DNA of 64,000 nt, from IMG/VR virus record IMGVR_UViG_3300025141_000060, positions 1 to 64,000 of that record; one strand, 5' to 3'. The first letter of the stretch is position 1, and each line of letters opens with the position of its first letter. Below are positions 7,996 through 14,968 of the stretch, piece after piece. Below the pieces are notes generated by a model. It ran no database searches. It was not told the origin of the DNA and was given only the letters and a program-made list of their open reading frames with translations. This DNA is from a virus. The translations under genes and the position numbers were made by a program.

Positions 7996-8630
7996 TTTAA
8001 AATCTCCTTTTTAGGCATAAAAGCCATCATGTCTTCGGTAATGAACTCGTTTGAATAACCGGGTTCAACCTGTTGTGCTGCTATCTCTTCAGAATCAACG
8101 TCTTCTGAGATAACAACTGCCTGTTCACTACTTTTGAAAGGCAATGTAGCGGATTCTTCTAAAGAAAGGACAGCTTCCTGTAGATCAACTCGCTCTTCTT
8201 CAAGGATATCAATTTTACCTGACAAAACCCTCAAAGTATTTTCCATTTTTGAGCACTCAGTAAGTGCTGTATTTAATTCACGAATAAGAACATCATTTTC
8301 TTCTTGAACTTCATCAAACTCTTTACGAGTTTGACCGACTGCGTTCTCCTCATCATCACCATTAATCTCTAAGGCCATTAAAGTTTTAAGTGATTCGAAA
8401 ATACGAGCGTTCTTAAAGGTCTCATTCTCTTGTTCCAATTCTGCTATAGCATGGCTTTTAACTTCGTCAATTTTCATGCGAAGGAAGCCGTGGACTTTAT
8501 TCTCTAAATCTTTTACTTTATTCTCAACTTCTTCTGAGATAACCTCACTAACAAGAGTAGCGATCTCATTGACCGTCTCTTCAGTGAGCCCCTCAGGGAG
8601 AAGCTGTGAAATGCTATCGAATTTGCTCAT
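7992..8630 (-). CDS. Prohead core scaffolding protein (T4 gp22-like)
   Basis: 212 residues, strongly acidic and predicted to be mostly coiled coil from about residue 15 to 165, with a long heptad-like stretch (KMENTLRVLSGKIDILEEE and flanks). It lies between the gp21-like protease and the capsid gene, the T4 order 21-22-23. N-terminal LPEGLTEETVNEIATLVSE matches the start of gp22-type cores. Several LxE/IxE tripeptides could be cut by the protease during maturation. The RBS is GGAG. It overlaps the capsid gene by 4 bases. Confidence 0.85.
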   Translation of the reverse strand: MSKFDSISQLLPEGLTEETVNEIATLVSEVISEEVENKVKDLENKVHGFLRMKIDEVKSHAIAELEQENETFKNARIFESLKTLMALEINGDDEENAVGQTRKEFDEVQEENDVLIRELNTALTECSKMENTLRVLSGKIDILEEERVDLQEAVLSLEESATLPFKSSEQAVVISEDVDSEEIAAQQVEPGYSNEFITEDMMAFMPKKEILK

Positions 8631-8664
8631 AATTAAACTCCGTGTCTATTAATATTTACTAGTG

Positions 8665-8689
8665 AAAAAAAAGTAGGTCACTTTTTTTT
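8665..8689 (-). terminator. A/T hairpin between protease and scaffold genes
   Basis: An inverted repeat AAAAAAAAGT (8665-8674) / ACTTTTTTTT (8680-8689) with a 5-base loop. On the minus strand this gives A8, loop and T8, resembling a weak terminator in which the T tract is the stem arm. A degenerate octamer AGTAAATA (8653-8660) follows within 5 bases, then GGAG and the scaffold ATG. It may attenuate read-through so that scaffold and capsid can be set separately from the protease. The rest of this 69-base gap holds nothing else visible. Confidence 0.45.
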
Positions 8690-8699
8690 ATTTTTTTGC

Positions 8700-10217
8700 T
8701 TATTCTTCTTCTTCTGCTGCTATCTTTGCTTTAAGTGCTCGACCGACTCTTCCAGGCCGTCTCTTCTTTGCAGCGTCTTGTTGGGATTGTCGTTTCCCTT
8801 CTGGAGTCTTGGCGTGAGCGGTCATAACAGCAGCCGTTCCACCCCCATCATCGTGGCTTGGAGCTTCTCGTTTTACAGGAGTCGCTGCTTCTGGCGTTGG
8901 ATGGCTTCGAAGGTCTGTAGCTCTTGTAGATGGTCGCTTAACCTGAGCCTGTCGTTGAAGTCCTTTATCTTTCCGAATTGCGGCAAGTTTAGCATCAACC
9001 CTTGCACGAACAGCGGCTTTATCTACTTGACGAATACCAGTTTGAGTTAAAGCATCTCCTTTATCTCTTAGCTTCTCACCCTTCACATCCAGTTTCCCTG
9101 CTTTCTTTAGCAAACGACCCTTTCTCCATCCATGAATAGCACCTCTAATCCCGCCTGATGGGGTTGACATATCTTTTACAGCCTCTGTGTCTCTAGTAGC
9201 CTTCTTCATCATTTGGGCTCCTTTTTGAGCAATCGCACCACCTTTTGTCCTCAGCCTTGCTTGACGCCTTTGCGTTCTTTCTGACCCTCTATGGCGAAAT
9301 GCTTCATCTAAGTCTTCTAAAAGTAGTCCTTTTAAAGCAGCATAAGTATTTAATCCTTCATAATTCTCTACGTTCTCTACAAGAAACTCCCTTAAAAATG
9401 CATACTGATTTATGCCTTCAACTACTTCCTGAGGTTCTGTAACCGTTTCAGCATCCTCATACCCCCGTGTCTTTCTCGCAACGCGAGGAGGACCTGTGTA
9501 TGCTCCGTAGAAATCTTCCCAATTACGGAAAGGGTCTTCAGCGGTAGGCTTTTTCTTGTCCTTTTTAACTTCAGTAGGCTTTCCACCTTGGTTTCCCCAC
9601 TTTGAAGTTTTTTCTCTAAGCATGTCTTTAAGCATAGTGCTAAAAACTTTTTCCTTAGCTGCTTTATCTAAAGTATCTTTAACAATCTCTTCAACTAAGG
9701 CAGATTGATCGGTTGATTCCGCTAAACCAGGGAAGGCTCCTCTGGTAGAAGGATCAGCAACTAAATCAAAGGTTACAAGTTTAAAATCTTCATTAACGTG
9801 CTTTGAGCCATCAGCTTGTTCTGATAAAGTTCCCATGCCTCTAGAAGAAATACCTACCTTAACCCCACCTTCCACTAAAGCCTGGGCAACTTTACCAGCG
9901 GGAGTGTCTAAAATCTCACACTCACCAACCAACTCACTACCTTTAAAATCCAAATTTGTAATAAGGTGAGAAACATTGCTTAGTTTAACTGAATCGTGTG
10001 TAGGATGATCAAGTTCTCCTAAAAGTCTCCTTTCAGACATAGCCTCAGCTATACGCTTAACCTCTCTTTCTAAAATTGGCTTAGAGTAAATTCTACCGTT
10101 GTTATTTTTCTCATCACACCTGCCGAAAACTCCGCGCAGTTTGGTGATATTTTTCCCATCTCGGCTCTCTTGAACCAATTGGGCGTTCTCTACTATGAAT
10201 GTGTCAGTTAAAATCAT
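8700..10217 (-). CDS. Prohead protease (T4 gp21-like) with long basic C-terminal extension
   Basis: 505 residues, against about 212 in T4. Residues 1-165 are the serine protease domain that matures the prohead: LRGVFGRCDEKNNNGRIYS, the histidine in LLGELDHP (H71), the serine in GVKVGISSRGMG (S124 or S125), and TFDLVADPS (D151). After residue 200 comes a long tail not found in T4 gp21. It is basic and repetitive, with an exact 20-residue tandem repeat at 267-306 and an Arg/Lys/Ala-rich helical part from 307 to the end, ending AKIAAEEEE. The tail may be a fused core or internal protein released by self-cleavage. It overlaps the upstream gene by 4 bases. Confidence 0.88.
   Translation of the reverse strand: MILTDTFIVENAQLVQESRDGKNITKLRGVFGRCDEKNNNGRIYSKPILEREVKRIAEAMSERRLLGELDHPTHDSVKLSNVSHLITNLDFKGSELVGECEILDTPAGKVAQALVEGGVKVGISSRGMGTLSEQADGSKHVNEDFKLVTFDLVADPSTRGAFPGLAESTDQSALVEEIVKDTLDKAAKEKVFSTMLKDMLREKTSKWGNQGGKPTEVKKDKKKPTAEDPFRNWEDFYGAYTGPPRVARKTRGYEDAETVTEPQEVVEGINQYAFLREFLVENVENYEGLNTYAALKGLLLEDLDEAFRHRGSERTQRRQARLRTKGGAIAQKGAQMMKKATRDTEAVKDMSTPSGGIRGAIHGWRKGRLLKKAGKLDVKGEKLRDKGDALTQTGIRQVDKAAVRARVDAKLAAIRKDKGLQRQAQVKRPSTRATDLRSHPTPEAATPVKREAPSHDDGGGTAAVMTAHAKTPEGKRQSQQDAAKKRRPGRVGRALKAKIAAEEEE
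9300..9419 (-). repeat. 20-residue tandem repeat in the protease extension
   Basis: Residues 267-286 (EGINQYAFLREFLVENVENY) and 287-306 (EGLNTYAALKGLLLEDLDEA) align without gaps as E-G-[IL]-N-x-Y-A-x-L-[RK]-x-x-L-x-E-x-x. Each unit ends in an LxE-like tripeptide, the type of site that T4-type prohead proteases cut. Confidence 0.8.
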
Positions 10218-10588
10218 TTTTTCTTTACCTTGTACTTGTCGAATTTTCGGGATTTTTGCTTCCCGTGTTTTTTCATTGTTCGGACTGAATGCCCTTTAAT
10301 ACTATCCCACTTCGCAGAGGGGGTCGCTGATCCAGGTGTAAATCCTTTAGCTATTCGGCCTGAACTTTTTTTACCCCAACCAGCTTTACTAATAACATAA
10401 AGCCGTGCTGCGCCTTTAGTTGAGAATATTTGACCGAGATATCCTCGACGTAAAGCAATTTTAATACTAGGGTAGTTTTTTACCTTTGATTTTTTAGCCG
10501 TTACAGGTCCATCCTTTAGAGTGTGGTATGACCCCCTCTTCTTTGGTCGGCTCTTGGCTTCAGCTAATATGTCTATTAATAAGGCCAT
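10214..10588 (-). CDS. Highly basic protein of the prohead module
   Basis: 124 residues, very rich in Lys/Arg and ending KFDKYKVKKK. A short ordered N-terminus (MALLIDILAEA) precedes a basic body containing YLGQIFSTKGAARLYVISKAGWG. It overlaps the protease by 4 bases and the upstream core gene by 13. Position (between gp68-like and gp21-like genes) and charge suggest a core or internal capsid protein that meets packaged DNA. An LAE tripeptide at residues 8-10 could be a maturation site, as in T4 internal proteins. I recognise no family. Confidence 0.7.
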   Translation of the reverse strand: MALLIDILAEAKSRPKKRGSYHTLKDGPVTAKKSKVKNYPSIKIALRRGYLGQIFSTKGAARLYVISKAGWGKKSSGRIAKGFTPGSATPSAKWDSIKGHSVRTMKKHGKQKSRKFDKYKVKKK

Positions 10589-11037
10589 GCTTTCTTACGT
10601 TTCTTTTTTTTGGTCGTTTTTCGTCTGGATCTCCCTTCTGAAGACCCAGTTCCGTTTCGTCCTACGGAATTAAATGCACCCGCATCACCACCAACCATAC
10701 CAAAGCTTTCCATTAAGGCAACAAGCTCTTTAAGATCTTCAACCTTTTTCTCATACTCTTTAACCAAATGCTGTTTGTAGACAGTTTCTTCGGTCAAAGG
10801 TACTTGAGGCTTAGGCTTAGGTTGTATTGTTTGGGGGGCTCTTTCTTTAACTTCAATGCCTGCCTTTGACCAAAGACCTTCAGACACCATTTGAGCAGCA
10901 AAATCATCGGGAACTTCGACATCGGAAACATCAGGCGCTTGGGGGGCCTGAGCAGCAGCAAACTGTACAGGCTTCCCCTTTTGCACATCTTCTTCAAGAA
11001 TGCTTTGCGCGAACTCAGCGATATCAAGCTCGTTCAT
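10576..11037 (-). CDS. Prohead core protein (T4 gp68-like by position)
   Basis: 153 residues. The N-terminal part is acidic, then comes a segment DDFAAQMVSEGLWSKAGIEV related to one in the neighbouring 125-residue protein. A Pro/Gln linker and a coiled-coil helix (residues 86-108) follow. Residues 108-130 then contain LME and VGGDAGAFNSVGRNGT, strikingly like the capsid protein around its cleavage site. The C-terminus is basic (RSRRKTTKKKKRKK). The order of an acidic protein, this one and the protease mirrors T4 67-68-21. It is probably incorporated in the core and cleaved after E110. Confidence 0.7.
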   Translation of the reverse strand: MNELDIAEFAQSILEEDVQKGKPVQFAAAQAPQAPDVSDVEVPDDFAAQMVSEGLWSKAGIEVKERAPQTIQPKPKPQVPLTEETVYKQHLVKEYEKKVEDLKELVALMESFGMVGGDAGAFNSVGRNGTGSSEGRSRRKTTKKKKRKKAWPY

Positions 11038-11414
11038 TACTCGTCTTCTTCTTCTTCTTCGTCCTCTTCGCAGCCCTCGCCGCCCTCATTGAGTTGCTCA
11101 TAGGCTACATCAAAAACATCAAGCATGCTCATAGCATGCTCCATAAGAGAATCGTCATCTAAGTTGTCAAGAACTACCTGAAGATCATCAAGATCAAAAG
11201 TAAGGTCTTCCTCAGCCTGATCCAAACCCTGGGGCTCCTCATATTCATTAGCAACACCCTTTTCGTACTCAGCTACGGTACCAATCTCACCTTCATTCTC
11301 CGAAGACTCATTAACAGTTTCTCTCTTTACAACATTAATTTTTGCTTTTTGCCAGAGGGAACTCTCAAGGATTGCGTCAACAAAATCCTTGTCTACATTT
11401 TCATTAAAATTCAT
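11037..11414 (-). CDS. Acidic prohead core protein (T4 gp67-like by position and composition)
   Basis: 125 residues with an extremely acidic C-terminus (EEDEEEEEDE), encoded by a run of GAA/GAG/GAC codons. T4 gp67, the precursor of internal peptides, has the same acidic tail and sits in the same place before 68 and 21. Residues 10-32 contain DFVDAILESSLWQKAKINVV, shared with the next gene. It shares one base with that gene. The RBS is GGAG. Upstream is a candidate late promoter with a leader of about 58 bases. Confidence 0.68.
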   Translation of the reverse strand: MNFNENVDKDFVDAILESSLWQKAKINVVKRETVNESSENEGEIGTVAEYEKGVANEYEEPQGLDQAEEDLTFDLDDLQVVLDNLDDDSLMEHAMSMLDVFDVAYEQLNEGGEGCEEDEEEEEDE

Positions 11415-11477
11415 ATTTATTCTCCATAAATCATAATAAGGGCGAAAACCCTCTACGAGTATGTACTGACTTACAGT

Positions 11478-11485
11478 GCTTTATA
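11478..11485 (-). promoter_or_regulatory. Degenerate late-promoter-like box TATAAAGC
   Basis: Minus-strand TATAAAGC matches six of eight bases of TATAAATA. It directly follows the hairpin at 11486-11505 and precedes the head operon, whose first ATG is at 11414. The intervening leader can form a small AGGG/CCCT hairpin. Otherwise the 11415-11510 gap shows only the GGAG ribosome binding site. Confidence 0.35.
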
Positions 11486-11505
11486 GCAAAAAAAAATCTT
11501 TTTGC
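11486..11505 (-). terminator. Weak hairpin after the 1148-residue structural gene
   Basis: GCAAAAA (11486-11492) pairs with TTTTTGC (11499-11505). On the minus strand the downstream arm forms part of a nine-T run. It starts 5 bases past the stop codon of the large structural gene, at the border between the tail-fibre block and the head block. Confidence 0.45.
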
Positions 11506-11510
11506 AGAGA

Positions 11511-14500
11511 TCAGGCTGTCGGGTTAAATCCTCCTGGGTCTGGGGGGCCTCCAGGAGATGGTGTTGGAGTAGATATAGGAGCCCTCTTAGCGGATATTTT
11601 AGGAGCTTCAGCATTGTCAAGCAACAAAACAGGGGAGGCATTACTAATATTTGAAATTTCTTTTACGGGAACAAAATAAGTTTCATTTACCGTTTTATCC
11701 TCAGTTATTAAATTCTGTGCGAGCCTTGCTCGAAAAAAGTACCCCACTTCTTGATCAAAACCAAAAGACCGATAAGTACTTGGCTCTAACCTAGAGTATA
11801 AATCATAAATAGTTATTGAATCTCTACTTGTTAGTGAGTAGACTGTTTTTATTTTATTTATTTCAGCCAAAGCTTTTCCTGTAGGCAACACCTTCCTAGG
11901 CAAGGATTCAGTCCCCTCTGTATATTTTTTAATAGCATTAACTGCCGTAGTATCAAAAACATACTTCACCTTCTCCTGATAAATAATATTATTCTCAATA
12001 TCTAAATCAAAATTAATGCTATCTGTAGACGTATACTCTGTCTTTAAATACACAGGCTTAAAGTCCTGGTTTTTATTTTTTCTTGTAAAAGGGGATACTC
12101 TTAATGTAGCTCGTCTAGTATTAAAAGCAACTAGTTTGGATCTTTTGTGAGAGAAAACATTCTCAGTCCTATCGCTAGGAATAATCAAAATATGCTGCGG
12201 CAACTGTCGAATTAAAATAAGATTGTCTGGTGTATTAGAAAAATTATTTAACGTGAGATCTTTCCAAGTTAAGGTTCCTGTTTTTGTTTTCTCTAGGTGA
12301 TTAAACAACATATCATCATGTCGTAAATAAACAACCATATTAGGGAACGCATTGTTTTTAACGTACTCATCTATCCCAGTAGTGGTGTAGTCATACACAG
12401 CCTTAGTTTTTCTACTAAACAGCGTATCTCCGTTTGAAACTCCATTAGGCAAATCTTCAATCGTATCCTTGTTTAATTTGAGAAAATAATAATCTGCTCT
12501 GGCGCTAGTTGTGTCAACATTATATTCCACCAAATCTGAGATATCGGAACTACAGTCTAACCTCATATGGAAATCTTCACCAGCTAAGACTGAAGCCTGG
12601 GATATCACCTCTGGCCCTAATACTTTTGCTTTTTCTAAATCAGAATGCACTGTTAAGCGATCATCCCCACCGACAGTATCTGCTAAAAAGAAATCCCCGT
12701 TCTGCATCTCTAAAGTATGAGAAGTTCCAGTTGAATCAAAAACAGTTATTTTGTCGCTATTTGGGATATAAACAGGCGTATCTACTCCTTCGGATGTAGA
12801 AAATATAATATTTTTATTGAGGTCTTCTGAGAGAGGCTTCCAATTAATTAATTTATTTTTAAGAACAACTCCGTAATCGTTTGGGTTTATAGATACGCAA
12901 TTCTGAAGTATGAGGTTGAGTGCATTATAATTATCAACACCTAGTTTATTCGTTTTTTCTATTGAAGTAGTACTTAAATCTTCTTGTGACAAAGCTACAA
13001 AATCTTCTTCAGAAAAGTATATCTCATTCCTGATTAATCCTTGAGCCATACTTGAAATAAAAGCATTTTCTAGAGGAGCCCCAGCTAAAGACAGCTTACC
13101 CTCTAAAGAGGTTTTTATATTATCGCTTAAACTATTTTTTAATTTTTTATGGGTAAAAGCGCTGTATAAATAATCAGAATCTTCACTTCCTGCATTAACA
13201 TCTAAAATACCCTTAACTGTCTCATCAACTACTGTTCCAAAAATTGATTTCTTAACAAAAGGTAACCCTAAAGATTTGATTTGTTTTGATGCACTATAAA
13301 AAGTATAATTAGGATTGGTAATTCCATTACTGTAAGTAATAGTTTGTCTTTTTCTTGCCTCTGCTTGGGGAGATATTTCTACAGGAACACTCCTATGATA
13401 TGCTCGTTTTCCTGGAGCCTCTAAAGATACAAAGGTTCTTCGTGAAGAAGTTACAGGTTGTTTACTGCTAAGGCTTTTAGGTACTTTAATTTTAGTACCC
13501 GCAAGACCATTAGTTATGGTCGTAAAATTCTCAGGACTTCCACCAGCCCCACCAGATAATAAGACGGTTAATGTATATGTGTGGACCCCGCCTCCTCCAT
13601 CACCGACCTGTATATCAACAGCTACAGGGTTTGTCCCAGTATCAAAAGAATTCTCCAAAGGTCTGAAAATAATATTTCCTGTACTATTATCTGATTCAAC
13701 ACCATTATACGAATATCCGGTCCAGCCATAAGTTTCAGACCCGCCATCATAAGTAGGAGGATTTCCTTTACTATCACGAACCCAAATATGCTCAACCTCC
13801 GAACCAGCAGGCCAATCCGTAGGTTGAAGAGTATAAATAGATTCTAAACTAGAATCATTAGTAGTTATTGTGACTGCCTCCCCCTCATCGTATCCAGGAT
13901 TACCCCCAACAAAATCAACTAGATCTAGTGGGATTCCAATCTGAATTTGATCAAGATCCCCAGAAAAACCAGGCTTAGGAGCTATAGGAATTCTCAACCC
14001 CAACTGAGGGCTTGACGGACCAATTCCTTCCAAATCTATAATCGTTGATCTAGCTTGCAGCGTCCCCCCTGGCTGCATATTAAAATTATCGTCAGTGTAT
14101 CCCGCATACTCATAAGCAGGAGGAGGTGTTAAAGTTGGGGTGTCCGTTATTTCATAATCCCCCAAAAACCAAGTCTCTGGAGTTAAAGTATGTATAACCT
14201 CTTTTTCTACTGGAGTATTGTATTGAACTATAAGGTCCCCTTTGTAGGTAATAACAGGCTCTTCAGCTTCAGGGACATCAACATCAACAATGGTAGCAGG
14301 AACACTAATATATTCTTGTGTTCTATACCACTCATTATACTCATCCCCAGCATCAAAAGGGAAGCTAACAAGCCAAGAGACTTCAAACAGAGGTGAATTA
14401 GGTGATCCAATTAGTAAGCTATCCAATAATCCAGTGTTTGCCGCATAAAAAGACTGTGCTTCGGGCGACGTTGGTATAGTAACCTCTATGGTTGGATTAT

Positions 14501-14957
14501 AAACAAAGTTGTCTTCAGAGTCTATCGTTGGGTTATCAAGCCCATAAATACGCGCACTAAAACCGTCAGGGCAATCAGGATGGTTTAATAAATCCCCTGT
14601 AATAGGCATGGATACCTCAGTTATTTCACCCCCTACAGGATTAGTTGGGTCATAAAAAACAATATCAGTATCAGCGGTTGAGATAGGAATAGACTCACAT
14701 ATAACAACAATTACAGTAGAACCTGGAGAATCTTCCGCTGGAATAAACACCCTATCAGGAAGGTCAATAAAAGGCTCCCCTGGGTAGGGTGGTCCCCCTC
14801 CCCCATTTCCAGGAGGGGGAATTTTGTCCCCCTCCAATTCGCCACCTGGAACCTCAGGTTGGTCAACAAAAGTAACCCCTGGGGGCAGCCCCCCAGGAGG
14901 CTCTTCATTTCCACCTTCTCCTGGTTGCGCTGTAGTACAATCTGAAAAGCGAACCAT
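11511..14957 (-). CDS. Large virion structural protein with Pro/Gly-rich ends, unknown
   Basis: 1148 residues. The first 75 residues are Pro/Gly-rich linkers (EEPPGGLPPG, PPPGNGGGGPPYPG) and the last 25 are similar (STPTPSPGGPPDPGG). The N-terminal half looks like a chain of beta-sandwich domains with repeated phrases such as PTIEVTIP and VQYNTPVEKEV. The region after about residue 490 changes to mixed helix and strand with KIKVPKSLSSKQPV and many polar residues. It lies downstream of two baseplate/fibre genes and ends the block. It may be a fibre, whisker or head decoration; I do not recognise it. The RBS is AAGGA. Confidence 0.7.
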   Translation of the reverse strand: MVRFSDCTTAQPGEGGNEEPPGGLPPGVTFVDQPEVPGGELEGDKIPPPGNGGGGPPYPGEPFIDLPDRVFIPAEDSPGSTVIVVICESIPISTADTDIVFYDPTNPVGGEITEVSMPITGDLLNHPDCPDGFSARIYGLDNPTIDSEDNFVYNPTIEVTIPTSPEAQSFYAANTGLLDSLLIGSPNSPLFEVSWLVSFPFDAGDEYNEWYRTQEYISVPATIVDVDVPEAEEPVITYKGDLIVQYNTPVEKEVIHTLTPETWFLGDYEITDTPTLTPPPAYEYAGYTDDNFNMQPGGTLQARSTIIDLEGIGPSSPQLGLRIPIAPKPGFSGDLDQIQIGIPLDLVDFVGGNPGYDEGEAVTITTNDSSLESIYTLQPTDWPAGSEVEHIWVRDSKGNPPTYDGGSETYGWTGYSYNGVESDNSTGNIIFRPLENSFDTGTNPVAVDIQVGDGGGGVHTYTLTVLLSGGAGGSPENFTTITNGLAGTKIKVPKSLSSKQPVTSSRRTFVSLEAPGKRAYHRSVPVEISPQAEARKRQTITYSNGITNPNYTFYSASKQIKSLGLPFVKKSIFGTVVDETVKGILDVNAGSEDSDYLYSAFTHKKLKNSLSDNIKTSLEGKLSLAGAPLENAFISSMAQGLIRNEIYFSEEDFVALSQEDLSTTSIEKTNKLGVDNYNALNLILQNCVSINPNDYGVVLKNKLINWKPLSEDLNKNIIFSTSEGVDTPVYIPNSDKITVFDSTGTSHTLEMQNGDFFLADTVGGDDRLTVHSDLEKAKVLGPEVISQASVLAGEDFHMRLDCSSDISDLVEYNVDTTSARADYYFLKLNKDTIEDLPNGVSNGDTLFSRKTKAVYDYTTTGIDEYVKNNAFPNMVVYLRHDDMLFNHLEKTKTGTLTWKDLTLNNFSNTPDNLILIRQLPQHILIIPSDRTENVFSHKRSKLVAFNTRRATLRVSPFTRKNKNQDFKPVYLKTEYTSTDSINFDLDIENNIIYQEKVKYVFDTTAVNAIKKYTEGTESLPRKVLPTGKALAEINKIKTVYSLTSRDSITIYDLYSRLEPSTYRSFGFDQEVGYFFRARLAQNLITEDKTVNETYFVPVKEISNISNASPVLLLDNAEAPKISAKRAPISTPTPSPGGPPDPGGFNPTA

Positions 14958-14968
14958 TAGTATCTTCC

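Noticed and set aside
11040-11080. Trinucleotide-like tract (tcttcttcttc)
   Set aside because: Explained by the poly-Glu/Asp C-terminus of the acidic core protein; not treated as a separate repeat element.
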